Positions 37,344 through 47,688 of a DNA stretch of 64,000 bases are shown here, piece after piece (the first letter of the stretch is position 1; each line of letters opens with the position of its first letter). Under the pieces are notes generated by a model. The model ran no database searches. It saw only the letters and a program-made list of their open reading frames with translations, and was not told the DNA's origin. Origin of the DNA: an uncultured Erysipelotrichaceae bacterium (GTDB lineage Bacteria; Bacillota_I; Bacilli_A; Erysipelotrichales; Erysipelotrichaceae). The DNA lies in NCBI GenBank assembly GCA_944326795.1, contig CALVFJ010000003.1, positions 1 to 64,000 of the forward strand, written 5' to 3'. The translations under genes and the position numbers were made by a program.

Positions 37344-38893
37344 GCATCTTAAATGTAAAAAATGTATCCCATAGCTTTGCCGGAAGAGATATCCTTAAGG
37401 ATGTTTCTTTTCGTTTATTAAAAGGGGAGCATGTTGCCTTGATCGGCGCCAACGGCGAAGGTAAGACCACTTTCTTAAACATCATCAGCGGTAAGATCGT
37501 ACCTGAAGAAGGTAGCGTTAGCTGGTGCAATCGCATAACCTTTGGTTATTTGGATCAACATACTGTTTTAGATCCTAGCAAAACGATCAAAGAGGTCTTA
37601 GCCATGGCATTTGATCATCTTTACAACATGGAAAAAGAAATGATGGAAATGTATGAAAAGATGAGCGATACGGATGAAAAAACCATGGAACAGCTCTTGA
37701 ATGATGTAGGAGAGATATCGGAAATATTGGAGCATAATGGTTTCTATATGATCGATACCAAGATCAATGAGATTGCCAGTGGTCTAGGATTATTGGATCT
37801 TGATCTAGATACTAATGTAAATAAATTATCGGGAGGCCAAAGGACCAAAGTATTATTAGCCAAATTGTTATTAGAAAATCCAATGGTGCTGATCTTGGAT
37901 GAGCCGACCAATTATCTTGATGAACAGCAGATCAATTGGCTGGTAAGCTTTTTGAGCAATTATGAAAATGCGTTTATCTTAGTTAGTCATGAGATCGAAT
38001 TTTTAAACAAAGTTACCAATGTGATCTATCATGTTGAAAATGGTGAACTTACTCGCTATGTAGGCAATTATGATAATTTTGTAAAACAGCATGCGATCAA
38101 AATGCATCAAATCGAGCAAGCATATAAAAAACAACAGGCGCAGATCAGCGAAATGGAAGATTTTATTGCGCGTAATAAGGCTAGGGTCGCCACAAGGAAC
38201 ATGGCGCATTCGCGGCAAAAGCAGCTGGATAAGATGACTATCATCGAAAAGCCTAAGACCAAGCTTAAACCTAGCTTTACATTCATTGAAGCTAATACCT
38301 TGCAGCGTTATGTCATTACAGCAAAAGATCTTATCATCGGATATGATGAGCCATTATCCCATAGACTGCAGATCGTCATCGAAAGAAATAAAAAAGTTGC
38401 GATCAAAGGGGTCAATGGTATCGGTAAGACCACGCTGCTTCGTACCTTGATGAAAGATATACCGGCATTTGAAGGCGAGGTTGATATCGATCCTAATGTC
38501 AAGATCGGCTTTTTCAAACAAGAAGACCATGGTGCTAATAAAACGACCTTACAAGCCTTTTGGGATGAATATCCTTCATATACCAATTTTGAGGTAAGAT
38601 CAGCATTAGCCAAATGTGGATTAACCACTGATCATATCGAATCTAATCTTAAGGTGTTAAGCGGAGGAGAACAAGCAAAGTTTCGCTTGTCTCTAATCAT
38701 GAATAAACCATGTAATTTATTGATGTTAGATGAGCCTACGAACCATCTAGATGTGGAAGCAAAAGAAGAACTAAAAAGAGCACTGAAAGCTTATAGACAA
38801 ACGGTCATCCTGGTAAGTCATGATCCATGGTTTTATGAAGATATTGTCGATGAAGTGATCAATCTGGAAGATTTTACGACCAAGATCATCTAG
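37340..38893 (+). CDS. ABC-F family ATPase
   Basis: 517 residues with two ABC domains and no membrane part: GANGEGKTT with LSGGQRTKVLLAK and LILDEPTNYLD, then GVNGIGKTT with LSGGEQAKFRLS and LLMLDEPTNHLD. A charged linker between them (about 240-310) includes NMAHSRQKQLDKM. ABC-F proteins act on the ribosome, for translation-factor or antibiotic-protection roles. The length and linker suggest a housekeeping YkpA-like member, but the subgroup is uncertain. No resistance leader peptide precedes it. Confidence 0.85.
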   Translation: MSILNVKNVSHSFAGRDILKDVSFRLLKGEHVALIGANGEGKTTFLNIISGKIVPEEGSVSWCNRITFGYLDQHTVLDPSKTIKEVLAMAFDHLYNMEKEMMEMYEKMSDTDEKTMEQLLNDVGEISEILEHNGFYMIDTKINEIASGLGLLDLDLDTNVNKLSGGQRTKVLLAKLLLENPMVLILDEPTNYLDEQQINWLVSFLSNYENAFILVSHEIEFLNKVTNVIYHVENGELTRYVGNYDNFVKQHAIKMHQIEQAYKKQQAQISEMEDFIARNKARVATRNMAHSRQKQLDKMTIIEKPKTKLKPSFTFIEANTLQRYVITAKDLIIGYDEPLSHRLQIVIERNKKVAIKGVNGIGKTTLLRTLMKDIPAFEGEVDIDPNVKIGFFKQEDHGANKTTLQAFWDEYPSYTNFEVRSALAKCGLTTDHIESNLKVLSGGEQAKFRLSLIMNKPCNLLMLDEPTNHLDVEAKEELKRALKAYRQTVILVSHDPWFYEDIVDEVINLEDFTTKII

Positions 38894-38924
38894 AACGTAT
38901 GATTTTTTATTGATTTCAATCAAT

Positions 38925-38941
38925 GGTTGAAATTTTCAACC
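38925..38941 (+). promoter_or_regulatory. Palindrome upstream of the HTH regulator, possible operator
   Basis: GGTTGAAA-T-TTTCAACC is a perfect dyad. A second TTTCAA lies just upstream at 38914-38919. It is followed by AT-rich promoter-like sequence, and no T-run follows, so an operator is more likely than a terminator. Confidence 0.45.
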
Positions 38942-38981
38942 GTTATTATATTTATATTTGTCTATTGTTTTGGTTAAATAG

Positions 38982-39566
38982 ATGGCAGATAACATGAGCC
39001 ATATAAAAGAAGGAGGTATATTCAAGCCATCAAAAAACTGGCCATACGGCTTGAAAGATCAAGAAATGGAAATGACATTAGGAAAAAGGATAGCCCATTT
39101 GCGACGCTTGCAAAATATGAAGCAAGATGATCTAGCTCAACAGCTAAATATCAGCCCTCAAGCCATCAGCAAATGGGAAAATGATCAAAGCTGTCCTGAC
39201 ATTAGCGCCTTGCCGCTTTTATCCAAGATATTTGATGTTAGCATCGATGAGCTTTTGACCGGGAAACGTTATGAGATCAAAGGCGTAAAGGCCTTATCAC
39301 CGGAAAATAAGAAACAGCTATGTGATATGATGCTGAAGATCGTAGTTGATGATAGTGCGGAAGGGGATATTATCAAGGTTAATCTGCCAATGGAGATCAT
39401 CAAGGTCATGGTGGAAATGGGCATGAAGATGGATGGTATGCTAGGCAAAGATATCCCGCCCATCGATATCAAGAAGATCTTTACGATGGCTGAGATGGGC
39501 ATGATTGGTAATCTTGTAGAAATAGATCAAAATGATGGTACAAAGATAAGGATCTATGTTGAATAA
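38982..39566 (+). CDS. Xre-family regulator with a conserved C-terminal sensor-like domain
   Basis: 194 residues. The HTH_3 domain is LGKRIAHLRRLQNMKQDDLA with QAISKWENDQSCPDISAL, followed by FDVSIDELLTGK. The C-terminal part (VNLPMEIIKVMVEMG and GNLVEIDQNDGTKIRIYVE) matches a small domain often seen with envelope-stress genes; its ligand is unknown. The start is uncertain: ATGs at 38982, 38994, 39066 and 39072 are in frame. MEMTLGKR at 39066/39072 is the usual N-terminus, but an AAGGAGG at about 39010 does not fit either. Translation is coupled to the next gene (TAATG). Confidence 0.75.
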   Translation: MADNMSHIKEGGIFKPSKNWPYGLKDQEMEMTLGKRIAHLRRLQNMKQDDLAQQLNISPQAISKWENDQSCPDISALPLLSKIFDVSIDELLTGKRYEIKGVKALSPENKKQLCDMMLKIVVDDSAEGDIIKVNLPMEIIKVMVEMGMKMDGMLGKDIPPIDIKKIFTMAEMGMIGNLVEIDQNDGTKIRIYVE

Positions 39567-39805
39567 TGCGGGTACTTATTGAAGAAGCAGGAAAAAAAAT
39601 TGATATATCATTTCCTAACCAGATGCTGGTTAATCGGTTTTGTCTTTATCTGGCAAATCGTTATTTACAAAAAAAACAAGTTTATTTAACAAACCAGCAT
39701 GATTTGCCATATAAGCAATTAAAACAATGTTTGAAGCGTCATCGGGGCTTAGTGTTGGTGGAGATAAGCTCCAAAGAAGGTGATCATATTGTGATCAGCA
39801 TATAA
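39566..39805 (+). CDS. Small conserved protein, partner of the HTH regulator
   Basis: 79 residues, basic, no membrane segment. The ending GLVLVEISSKEGDHIVISI parallels the C-terminal domain of the upstream regulator, suggesting a shared fold that might heterodimerise. It overlaps the regulator stop by one base. Function unknown. Confidence 0.6.
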   Translation: MRVLIEEAGKKIDISFPNQMLVNRFCLYLANRYLQKKQVYLTNQHDLPYKQLKQCLKRHRGLVLVEISSKEGDHIVISI

Positions 39806-39838
39806 AAAAGTTGTAAAGTTTAACTTTACAACTTTTTT
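39804..39838. terminator. Bidirectional intrinsic terminator
   Basis: A near-perfect 17-bp inverted repeat, with A6 on the left arm and T6 on the right arm, lies between the convergent HTH-pair operon and the Na/Pi cotransporter gene. Confidence 0.85.
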
Positions 39839-39863
39839 ATTAAGCTTCTTGCTGTTTGATATT

Positions 39864-41543
39864 TTAAATTTCTTTATTGATTTCGTCTAACGATTTACCA
39901 TCAACGGTAACCGCGTAACGTGCTATGTTGCAGCAGTGGTCGCTCATACGTTCTAGATTGCTTAAGATATCGCAATATACGCTGCCAGCAACACCGTTTG
40001 TGCAGACTTTTTGATGCATGCGCTTAAAGTGGTTTTGACGCGCTTGATATTCTAAGCCATCCATATAATTTTCATCTTCCATCAAGGCACTGTATGAAGC
40101 ATAATTTTTGGTCCGATAGACTTCCATAGATAGATTAAGCATATGATCAAACATATCGAACATTTGATTGATGTCATCGCGAGCTTCTGTACTGAAATCG
40201 CCTTTATCCTCATTGACCATATCAAAGAATTCCGCAAGATTCATGCTAAGATCACCGATACGTTCCAGATTCTTTACGACCTGAAGATGTAGATTCATAT
40301 CCGCCATATCTTTTTCGGTCATATGTGGCATATTAGATACGCGTAAGACATAATCGGTTATCTTATGATCTAGTGAGTTGATCAAATTTTCAGATTGAAC
40401 TAGGATCTCTTTATCTTCACCATTGGAACGGTTATTAAAGAAGTCCTTGGTATCTTTAACATTGCGTTCAACTACGGTGCTCATCTTAAGGATAGCTTTT
40501 TCGGCAACATTCAATGATACGCTAGGTACTGCGCTATCTTGGATCGTTTCTAATTCATCGATATTAATTTCGATCCTTTCAGGTTCATTGCCAGGAATGA
40601 TCTTACGCACCAGGATACATAGTTGTTTTAAGAATGGCAACAGCAATAAAGTGGTAGTAACGTTAAAGATGATATGGGTAACAGCGATCTGCATCATCGG
40701 TTGTAAATTAAATTGTTGCGTTAACCATAATATCAAATTGGCATAAGGATAAAGTAATATCATGCCAACGATCGTACCGATGATATTAAAGATCGTATGC
40801 AATCCAGCAGTGCGTCTGGCAGGTAATGATCCGCCCAAGGCGGCTAAGATACCGGTTACCGTTGTACCGATGTTGCTACCAAAGACAAATGGCAATACCG
40901 CAATGAAAGGTACGGCTCCAGATTCATAGATCTTCTGGATAACACCGATAGCTGCAGATGAGCTTTGGATCAATGCGGTCATCACGGTTCCTGCAAGCAA
41001 CGATAAGATCGGCTGATTTGCCAAGGTCTGAGCTAGCTGAACAAATTCTGGCAGGTCCTTCAAGGCTTTTAACGAATCGCCCATGATCATCAAACCATAG
41101 AACAGCGAACCAAATCCAAGGATGATCTCACCGATGTAACGCATCTTCTTCTTACGCGCGAACGATACGATGATGCCTCCTATAAATACAAAATATAATG
41201 AGTACTGATCGATCGACAAGCTGATCAAGAAAGCTGTGACCGTCGTACCGATATTAGCTCCGAAAATGATACCGGCAGCCTGTTCCAATTTCATCAAACC
41301 AGCACGTACCAAACCGATGGTAATGGCAGTAGTAGCACTTGAAGATTGGATGAAGACCGTGATGATGGCACCGATCAAGACGCCCATCAAAGGATTAGAT
41401 GTATATTTGTCGATATAATCTCGTAGCTTTTCTCCAGCGACGCTTTTTAAACCGTCGCCCATGAATTTAATGCCAAACATAAATAAGCCAAATCCGCCAA
41501 GGATCATATCCCAGCGTATGTCGGCCAATGTCATTGTTTCCAT
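39864..41543 (-). CDS. Na+/phosphate cotransporter with C-terminal PhoU-like domain
   Basis: 559 residues. Two inverted membrane repeats each carry the QSSSAT/QSSSA motif (FIQSSSATTAITIG and LIQSSSAAIGVI), with GANIGTTVTA and GSNIGTTVTG. The C-terminal 200 residues are helical and PhoU-like, with LERIGDLSMNLAEF and LERMSDHCCNIARY. It imports phosphate with sodium at the membrane. AAGGGAAAGGAAAA lies just before the start. Confidence 0.92.
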   Translation of the reverse strand: METMTLADIRWDMILGGFGLFMFGIKFMGDGLKSVAGEKLRDYIDKYTSNPLMGVLIGAIITVFIQSSSATTAITIGLVRAGLMKLEQAAGIIFGANIGTTVTAFLISLSIDQYSLYFVFIGGIIVSFARKKKMRYIGEIILGFGSLFYGLMIMGDSLKALKDLPEFVQLAQTLANQPILSLLAGTVMTALIQSSSAAIGVIQKIYESGAVPFIAVLPFVFGSNIGTTVTGILAALGGSLPARRTAGLHTIFNIIGTIVGMILLYPYANLILWLTQQFNLQPMMQIAVTHIIFNVTTTLLLLPFLKQLCILVRKIIPGNEPERIEINIDELETIQDSAVPSVSLNVAEKAILKMSTVVERNVKDTKDFFNNRSNGEDKEILVQSENLINSLDHKITDYVLRVSNMPHMTEKDMADMNLHLQVVKNLERIGDLSMNLAEFFDMVNEDKGDFSTEARDDINQMFDMFDHMLNLSMEVYRTKNYASYSALMEDENYMDGLEYQARQNHFKRMHQKVCTNGVAGSVYCDILSNLERMSDHCCNIARYAVTVDGKSLDEINKEI

Positions 41544-41666
41544 TTTTTTCCTTTCCCTTCTTGTTCAACGAAAATTTTAACAAACTTTATATATCTTAAT
41601 CAAGCGAAAAATATTATATAATATGTAAATAAATATAATATGTTATAATCAAATGGGTGATATATT

Positions 41667-42134
41667 ATGAAGTGCGTGATAATCAATAAGACACGAAGCA
41701 AAGAGTTTAAGCCATATTATTATTTGTTCGAAGAAATAGCTGAGCAAACTGAAAAATGTTTGCAGTTAATCGATAATTATACGATTTCGATCATTTTGGT
41801 CAGATCAAAGAAGATCCATCAGATCAATCGTGATTATCGTCATATCGATCGTCCGACTGATGTGATTTCGTTTGCCATCAATGATACGCAGGATGATTAT
41901 GAGATCATGGATGAAGAAAAAGAGTTAGGTGATATCTTCATCAATGTTGATTATGCTTATGAGCAGGCTCAGCGTTATGGCCATTCTTTTCAACGGGAAT
42001 TTGGGTTTCTATTTTGCCATGGCTTGCTGCATTGCTTAGGTTATGATCATATGATCAAAGAAGATGAGAAGGTCATGTTTGCACTACAAGATGAGATCAT
42101 GGACAAAGTGGTAAGACGCGATGAAAAAATTTAA
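41667..42134 (+). CDS. ybeY: Endoribonuclease YbeY
   Basis: 155 residues. The zinc motif is FCHGLLHCLGYDH and the upstream conserved part is RHIDRPTDVISFA. It matures 16S rRNA 3' ends and takes part in ribosome quality control. It overlaps dgkA by 14 bases, starting the classic ybeY-dgkA-cdd-era-recO run. Confidence 0.94.
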   Translation: MKCVIINKTRSKEFKPYYYLFEEIAEQTEKCLQLIDNYTISIILVRSKKIHQINRDYRHIDRPTDVISFAINDTQDDYEIMDEEKELGDIFINVDYAYEQAQRYGHSFQREFGFLFCHGLLHCLGYDHMIKEDEKVMFALQDEIMDKVVRRDEKI

Positions 42135-42459
42135 GGTTGCTTTTATCGGTATTTATGAGGCTTTTAAACATCCCTCGGTCATGATCCAAGGCATATTGGC
42201 TATTGTTGCGCTAGGGTGCGGATCATGGCTAAAATTTGAGTTTTATGATATGTTGCTGATCGTATTATGCATCGGTTTGGTCATCGTGAGCGAGATCTTT
42301 AATACAGCAATTGAATTTTTGTGCGATCTATATACGCTTGAATATAACGAAAAGATAAAGATCATCAAAGATATCAGTGCTGGAGGGGTGCTTTTTGCTG
42401 CAATCATCAGCTTAGCGATCGCGCTTATGTTGTTTGGTAAATATTATGGAGGTTTTTGA
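42121..42459 (+). CDS. dgkA: Undecaprenol / diacylglycerol kinase
   Basis: 112 residues with three membrane helices. EIFNTAIEFLCDLYT is the DgkA catalytic motif and AGGVLFAAIISL the third helix. In Gram-positives this enzyme mainly phosphorylates undecaprenol for wall synthesis. The order ybeY-dgkA-cdd-era supports this. Confidence 0.9.
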   Translation: MKKFKVAFIGIYEAFKHPSVMIQGILAIVALGCGSWLKFEFYDMLLIVLCIGLVIVSEIFNTAIEFLCDLYTLEYNEKIKIIKDISAGGVLFAAIISLAIALMLFGKYYGGF

Positions 42460-42461
42460 TT

Positions 42462-42860
42462 ATGTATGATGAAATAATTGCTAAAGCTTTTGAAGCTTTG
42501 AAAAATGCTTATGCACCTTATTCTGGCTATCACGTCGGTGCTTGTGTCAGATGTCGCGATGGGAGATATTTTTTAGGAGCTAACATTGAAAATGCTTCAT
42601 ATGGGGCTACTAGCTGTGCGGAAAGAAATGCGATCTTTAGCTGTTATTCAAATGGTTATCGTAAAAAGGATGTCGAGATGATAGCAATCGTTAGTGATGG
42701 AGAACGCATCGGTACGCCTTGTGGGATTTGTCGGCAGGTATTATCGGAATTGATGCCATCAGATGTGCCGGTTGTTTTATCAAATGGCAAAGAAACCTTG
42801 GTAACCAACATGCAAGAATTGTTGCCAATGGCATTTGACAGTGAGGATCTAATAAGATGA
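42462..42860 (+). CDS. cdd: Cytidine deaminase
   Basis: 132 residues. The zinc site is CAERNAIF with PCGICRQVL, and NIENASYG binds substrate. GGAGG at 42448-42452 is 9 bases before the ATG at 42462; an in-frame TTG at 42456 overlaps the dgkA stop and is less likely. It overlaps era by 4 bases. Confidence 0.94.
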   Translation: MYDEIIAKAFEALKNAYAPYSGYHVGACVRCRDGRYFLGANIENASYGATSCAERNAIFSCYSNGYRKKDVEMIAIVSDGERIGTPCGICRQVLSELMPSDVPVVLSNGKETLVTNMQELLPMAFDSEDLIR

Positions 42861-43750
42861 AATCAGGGTTCATAGCATTGGTTGGTCGGCCAAATGCCGG
42901 CAAAAGCACATTGATGAATGATCTTCTTCAGCAAAAGATCGCGATCATTTCACCTAAGGCCCAAACGACCCGCAATCAGATCCGTGGTATCCTTACCGAT
43001 GAAGATGCACAAATGATCTTTATCGATACCCCAGGGATCCATAAGCCTCAGCATGCCTTAGGACAGCAGATGAACAAAGAAGCCATAAATGCAATTGGCA
43101 GCGTCGATATGATCTATTTTTTGGTCGATGCAACCCAAGAGTTTGGCAAAGGCGATCAATTTGTCTTGGATATCTTGGCAAAGCAGAGAATGCCCGTGTT
43201 TTTATTGCTGAATAAGATCGATCTTATAAGTAAGGAAAAGGTCATGGATCTGTTGTTAAGTTATGCTAAGCTTTATGATTTTAAAGAAATCATACCGATC
43301 AGTGCCAAAGAAGGATTCAATGTCGATGAATTGCTGGCAACGACCAAGAATTACCTTGAAGATGGCATCATGTATTATCCGAAAGATCAGGTTTGTGATT
43401 ATCCTGAGCAATTTATCATCTGTGAATTGATCAGAGAAAAGATCCTATATCTAACAGAAGAAGAAGTGCCACATTCCATTGCGGTGGTCATTGAACGTAT
43501 GGGACGCAAGAAGGGGCGGCTTTTGATCAATGCCATGATCTTGGTTGAAAGAGATTCCCAAAAAGGTATAATCATAGGAAAACAAGGAAAAATGATCAAA
43601 CAGATCGGCATCGATGCTAGAAAAGATATCGAAGGCTTATTGGGCGAACCGATATATCTTGAATTGTTCGTAAGAGTAGAAAGAAATTGGCGTAATCGAA
43701 CCAGCAAATTGCAGCAACTAGGATATATTCCTATTGATATCGAGGATTAA
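42857..43750 (+). CDS. era: GTPase Era
   Basis: 297 residues. G1 GRPNAGKSTLMN, G3 DTPGIHKPQ, G4 NKIDLI and a C-terminal KH domain with GIIIGKQGKMIKQIG. It assists 30S assembly by binding the 16S rRNA 3' end. It lies 2 bases from recO. Confidence 0.96.
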   Translation: MKSGFIALVGRPNAGKSTLMNDLLQQKIAIISPKAQTTRNQIRGILTDEDAQMIFIDTPGIHKPQHALGQQMNKEAINAIGSVDMIYFLVDATQEFGKGDQFVLDILAKQRMPVFLLLNKIDLISKEKVMDLLLSYAKLYDFKEIIPISAKEGFNVDELLATTKNYLEDGIMYYPKDQVCDYPEQFIICELIREKILYLTEEEVPHSIAVVIERMGRKKGRLLINAMILVERDSQKGIIIGKQGKMIKQIGIDARKDIEGLLGEPIYLELFVRVERNWRNRTSKLQQLGYIPIDIED

Positions 43751-43752
43751 AC

Positions 43753-44490
43753 ATGCGTTTGATCCTTTTCAAACAAGTTGACTATCGCGATAATGATCTG
43801 ATAGTCAATGGTCTTGATGAAAATGATCGGCGCGTCAGCTTTTTGATCCGGGGGGCTAAAAAGGCTGGTAGCAAAAGCGCCGCATATAGCGTATTAGGCA
43901 ATATTTATGATTTCATCTGTGATGATGAAGATTATCATCAGATGCATCGTTTTAAAGGTGGTGATTTGGTTAAATCTAATCATCATATCATGGATTCGTT
44001 GCTTAAGATCGCAGTCTTTAATTGTTTATTGGAATTGGTTGAAAAACTTTGCCAAGATGATGAGATAACATTTCATGGATTGTATAAAAATTTTTCCAAA
44101 GCATTGCAGCTTTTGGATCAAGATGATCATGAACTATTGGTCTTAGGACTGTTCATGGCGTATGTTTGTGAAATGTTAGGAATAAAGCCACAGGTCGATG
44201 GATGTGTGTGCTGTGGTGAAAATAGGATCGTCGCTTTAAATATTGAAGAAGGAGGCTTTGTTTGCCAAAAACATCACCATCAAAATGATGAACTGTATCA
44301 TGATGTCGAAGCTTTAAAAACATTTCGCTATTTGAATAAGGCGGAATTTGCAAATTATGAAAGCCTGAGATCGCTGGGTCTTGATTTCCTATGTCTGCAT
44401 TGTTTAAGAAAATTTTTAAAGCAACATGGCGCAATCAATTTAAATAGCTATGATTTTTTGTTAAGTATTGCAAAAAGTGCTATAAATTAG
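43753..44490 (+). CDS. recO: DNA repair protein RecO
   Basis: 245 residues. An N-terminal OB fold (VDYRDNDLIVNGL, FLIRGAKK) precedes a helical domain with a zinc site CVCCGE and the later CLHCLRKF. It loads RecA with RecF and RecR. It lies directly after era as in most Bacillota. A terminator overlaps its stop codon. Confidence 0.9.
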   Translation: MRLILFKQVDYRDNDLIVNGLDENDRRVSFLIRGAKKAGSKSAAYSVLGNIYDFICDDEDYHQMHRFKGGDLVKSNHHIMDSLLKIAVFNCLLELVEKLCQDDEITFHGLYKNFSKALQLLDQDDHELLVLGLFMAYVCEMLGIKPQVDGCVCCGENRIVALNIEEGGFVCQKHHHQNDELYHDVEALKTFRYLNKAEFANYESLRSLGLDFLCLHCLRKFLKQHGAINLNSYDFLLSIAKSAIN

Positions 44491-44499
44491 CACTTTTTT
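44472..44499 (+). terminator. Intrinsic terminator at the end of recO
   Basis: AAAAAGTGCT pairs with AGCACTTTTT around a 7-base loop and the T-run continues. It separates recO from glyS, which has a TATATTATA box of its own. Confidence 0.75.
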
Positions 44500-44536
44500 A
44501 TGCTATATTATAAGTTGACTTAAAAGGGAGAAAAAC

Positions 44537-45922
44537 ATGGATATCAAAGATAAGACATTTAATAAAATCGTATCTCATGCCAAGGAACAAGGCTTTGTGT
44601 TCCAAGGGTCAGAAATTTATGGTGGTTTGAGCAACACTTGGGATTTTGGGCCATTAGGCGTTGAGCTTAAAAATAATATCAAAAATGCATGGTGGAAAAA
44701 ATTTATTCAGGAAAGTCCATACAATGTAGGCATTCAATCAGCCATCCTGATGAATCCTAAAGTATGGGAGGCTAGCGGACATCTATCGGGATTTAGCGAT
44801 CCATTGATGGATTGTAGACAATGTAAGACCAGACATCGTGCTGATCATATCATTGAAGAATTCAGCAAAGGCACGGTAAATCCTGAAGGCTGGACCAATG
44901 AACAGATGATGGATTACATCAAGGAGAATCATATTCCATGTCCAGATTGCGGCGCTCATGATTTTACGGATATTCGTCGTTTTAATTTGATGTTTAAAAC
45001 GTTTCAAGGCGTACTAGAGGATGCTAAAAGCGTGATCTATCTGCGTCCTGAAACCGCACAAGGAATGTTCGTAAATTTTAAAAATATCCAAAGAACATAT
45101 CGAAAAAAATTGCCATTTGGTATCGGCCAGGTGGGAAAATCTTTCCGTAATGAGATCACGCCGGGTAACTTTATTTTCCGTACCCGTGAATTTGAACAGA
45201 TGGAAATGGAATTTTTCTGCAAACCGGGCACCGATCTTGAATGGTATGCTTACTGGAAACAATTTTGCATGGATTGGATATTGAGCCTTAATAATAATCA
45301 AAAAGATAACTTACGTTTTAGAGATCACAGCAAGGAAGAGCTGAGCTTTTATTCGGTCGGTACATGTGATATCGAATATAACTTTCCATGGGGCTGGGGC
45401 GAGCTATGGGGCATAGCTGACCGCACGGACTATGATCTTAGCAAGCATGCTGAACATGCAAAGGTCAATATGGAATATCTAGATCCAACGACCAATGAAA
45501 AATATGTGCCATATTGCATCGAACCAGCGGTAGGTGTTGAACGTTTGTTTTTGATGTTTTTTACCGAAAGCTATGATGAAGAAATCATCAACGAAAAAGA
45601 CACAAGGGTCGTCATGCATTTTTCACCGATCCTAGCGCCAATCAAGGCTGCCATCTTCCCGTTACGCAAAGATCTAAAAGATAAGGCCTTAGAAATTTAT
45701 GGTGAGCTAAGCAAAGAGTTTACCGTTGATTATGATGAAGCTGGCAGTATCGGTAAACGATATCGCCGTCAGGATGCTATCGGTACGCCATACTGCATCA
45801 CGGTCGATCCACAAACGATGGAAGACAATTGCGTTACGGTGCGTGACCGCGATACGATGGAACAAGTAAGGATGCCGATCAATGAATTGAAGGCATATAT
45901 CAAAAAAGCATTGGAATTTTAA
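44537..45922 (+). CDS. glyS: Glycyl-tRNA synthetase, alpha2 type
   Basis: 461-residue class II synthetase of the single-chain type. Motif 2 is [22 protein letters not shown], given here in part as [10 protein letters not shown]; motif 3 is [22 protein letters not shown] is the glycine-activation region and the anticodon domain is at the C-terminus. A zinc site is suggested by [11 protein letters not shown] and CPDCGAHD. The 46-base upstream gap is too short for a T-box, unlike many Gram-positive synthetase genes. Confidence 0.94.
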   Translation: MDIKDKTFNKIVSHAKEQGFVFQGSEIYGGLSNTWDFGPLGVELKNNIKNAWWKKFIQESPYNVGIQSAILMNPKVWEASGHLSGFSDPLMDCRQCKTRHRADHIIEEFSKGTVNPEGWTNEQMMDYIKENHIPCPDCGAHDFTDIRRFNLMFKTFQGVLEDAKSVIYLRPETAQGMFVNFKNIQRTYRKKLPFGIGQVGKSFRNEITPGNFIFRTREFEQMEMEFFCKPGTDLEWYAYWKQFCMDWILSLNNNQKDNLRFRDHSKEELSFYSVGTCDIEYNFPWGWGELWGIADRTDYDLSKHAEHAKVNMEYLDPTTNEKYVPYCIEPAVGVERLFLMFFTESYDEEIINEKDTRVVMHFSPILAPIKAAIFPLRKDLKDKALEIYGELSKEFTVDYDEAGSIGKRYRRQDAIGTPYCITVDPQTMEDNCVTVRDRDTMEQVRMPINELKAYIKKALEF

Positions 45923-45945
45923 GATAGATAGGAAGGAATGATCAA

Positions 45946-47688
45946 ATGCGCATACCACAAGCAGATATTGATAATATTAGGCAACAGGCAGATATTGTCG
46001 ATATAATCGGGCGCTACATTCCTATTGAAAAAAAGGGCAGCAATGCTTATCGGGCAATTTGTCCATTTCATGATGATCATGATCCTAGCCTGAGCATTTC
46101 ACCTTCTCGCCAGATCTTTAAATGTTTCGTATGTCAAAAAGGCGGAAATGTTTTTGGCTTTGTGCAAGAATATGAGAAAGTTGACTATATCCAAGCGGTA
46201 GCGAAGGTCGCCCAAATGATCAACTATCCGCTGGATATGTCTAAGATCGTGCCGGTAAAAAGAATCGATAGCAAGTTTGCAGCTTATTATGATCTTTTGC
46301 ATGAGATGATCAAATTTTGTCGTTATAGTTTGAATACCAGCGATGGATTAAGAGCTAAAGAATATCTTTTGGCTAGAAAGATGGATGATAAGATCATCGA
46401 TATGTTTGATATCGGCTATAATGGTAAGAATAATAGCGTATACAATTTTTTAACGGCCAAGAAATATTCAAAGCAAGCCATGATCGAAACAAATATCATC
46501 TTTGACAATGAGTACGGAGAAAGCGATGTGTTTGCAAATAGGATCGTATTTCCGATCCATGATGAATTTGGAAATCCTATTGGCTTTACCGCTAGAGCAT
46601 TAGATGATAATGCCAGCAAATACATCAATACTTCAACAACGCCGATATATGTCAAAGGTAATTTTGTCTATAATATGCACCGTGCAAAAAGTTTTGCCAA
46701 AAAAGGCAATAAGATCATCGTGGTCGAAGGGGTAATGGACGTCATAGCTTTTGCTAAAGCAGGGATCTATAATGTTGTTGCTACCTTAGGAACAGCAATT
46801 ACGGCAAAGCAATTACATTTGATCAAGCAGTGTAGCATGAATATTGTCTTAGCCTATGATGGCGATAATGCTGGTCAAAATGCTATTTATAAAGCAGGGA
46901 TCATGGCCGTTGATGCAGGTTTTGAGGTCAGCGTATATCGCAATGAAACTACGCTCGATCCTGATGAACTTATTCAAAGCAAAGGAATTTCATATCTACA
47001 AAAAAGCATCGATCAACCATATGCCTGGATGGAATTCTTATTTAATTATCTGCAAAAGAAATATAACTTAGAAGTTTATAGCGAAAGCAAGGAATTTGCT
47101 AATGTGATAATTGAACAGATCAAGAAACTTAAAGATGAATATGATCGTTTAAATTTTAAACATCAGCTAGAGAATATCACCGGCTTTAGCTTAGGAAATA
47201 TTATCGAAGCACCACAGAATGTCGGCGTAATCAACAAGATTCAAGGACCGAAGCTAAGCGATGGGTTGTATGATGCTCAGATCCAGATCTTAAATGCCAT
47301 GCTGCAAAGCTTCGATGCGATTGAGATCTTCTTAGAAGATCTTGGCTATTTGCCAGATGATAATTGTCAGCTTTTAGCGATGATGATCATTGATGAATAT
47401 CGCCAAAATAAATACGTAAATGCTTCAAAGATGTTTGATGAAATTACCGATGATGATTTACGTTCGCTTTTGGTCAAAACCATAAACGCGGAGGTCGAAC
47501 AAGCATATAATGAGGATAGGCTTAAAGGAGCTATCAAAAGGATCAAGATCGATGTGCTAGAAAACAAGACCCAACAGTTGAGGAAACAATTGCGTTCGTT
47601 AAACGATCTAGGTGCCAAGCAACAGCTTATGGAGCAGTTAAATAGTAATTTTAAGGAGTTGAGAAAACTTTATGATGAAGAAAACTGA
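45946..47688 (+). CDS. dnaG: DNA primase
   Basis: 580 residues. The zinc domain has [11 protein letters not shown] and CFVCQKGGN. The TOPRIM catalytic core has [10 protein letters not shown] and [12 protein letters not shown]. The C-terminal part is helical for DnaB contact. It overlaps rpoD by 17 bases, part of the macromolecular-synthesis operon. Confidence 0.94.
   Translation: MRIPQADIDNIRQQADIVDIIGRYIPIEKKGSNAYRAICPFHDDHDPSLSISPSRQIFKCFVCQKGGNVFGFVQEYEKVDYIQAVAKVAQMINYPLDMSKIVPVKRIDSKFAAYYDLLHEMIKFCRYSLNTSDGLRAKEYLLARKMDDKIIDMFDIGYNGKNNSVYNFLTAKKYSKQAMIETNIIFDNEYGESDVFANRIVFPIHDEFGNPIGFTARALDDNASKYINTSTTPIYVKGNFVYNMHRAKSFAKKGNKIIVVEGVMDVIAFAKAGIYNVVATLGTAITAKQLHLIKQCSMNIVLAYDGDNAGQNAIYKAGIMAVDAGFEVSVYRNETTLDPDELIQSKGISYLQKSIDQPYAWMEFLFNYLQKKYNLEVYSESKEFANVIIEQIKKLKDEYDRLNFKHQLENITGFSLGNIIEAPQNVGVINKIQGPKLSDGLYDAQIQILNAMLQSFDAIEIFLEDLGYLPDDNCQLLAMMIIDEYRQNKYVNASKMFDEITDDDLRSLLVKTINAEVEQAYNEDRLKGAIKRIKIDVLENKTQQLRKQLRSLNDLGAKQQLMEQLNSNFKELRKLYDEEN

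Noticed and set aside
44491-44536. Glycine T-box before glyS
   Set aside because: The gap is only 46 bases and contains just a promoter-like box and ribosome site.
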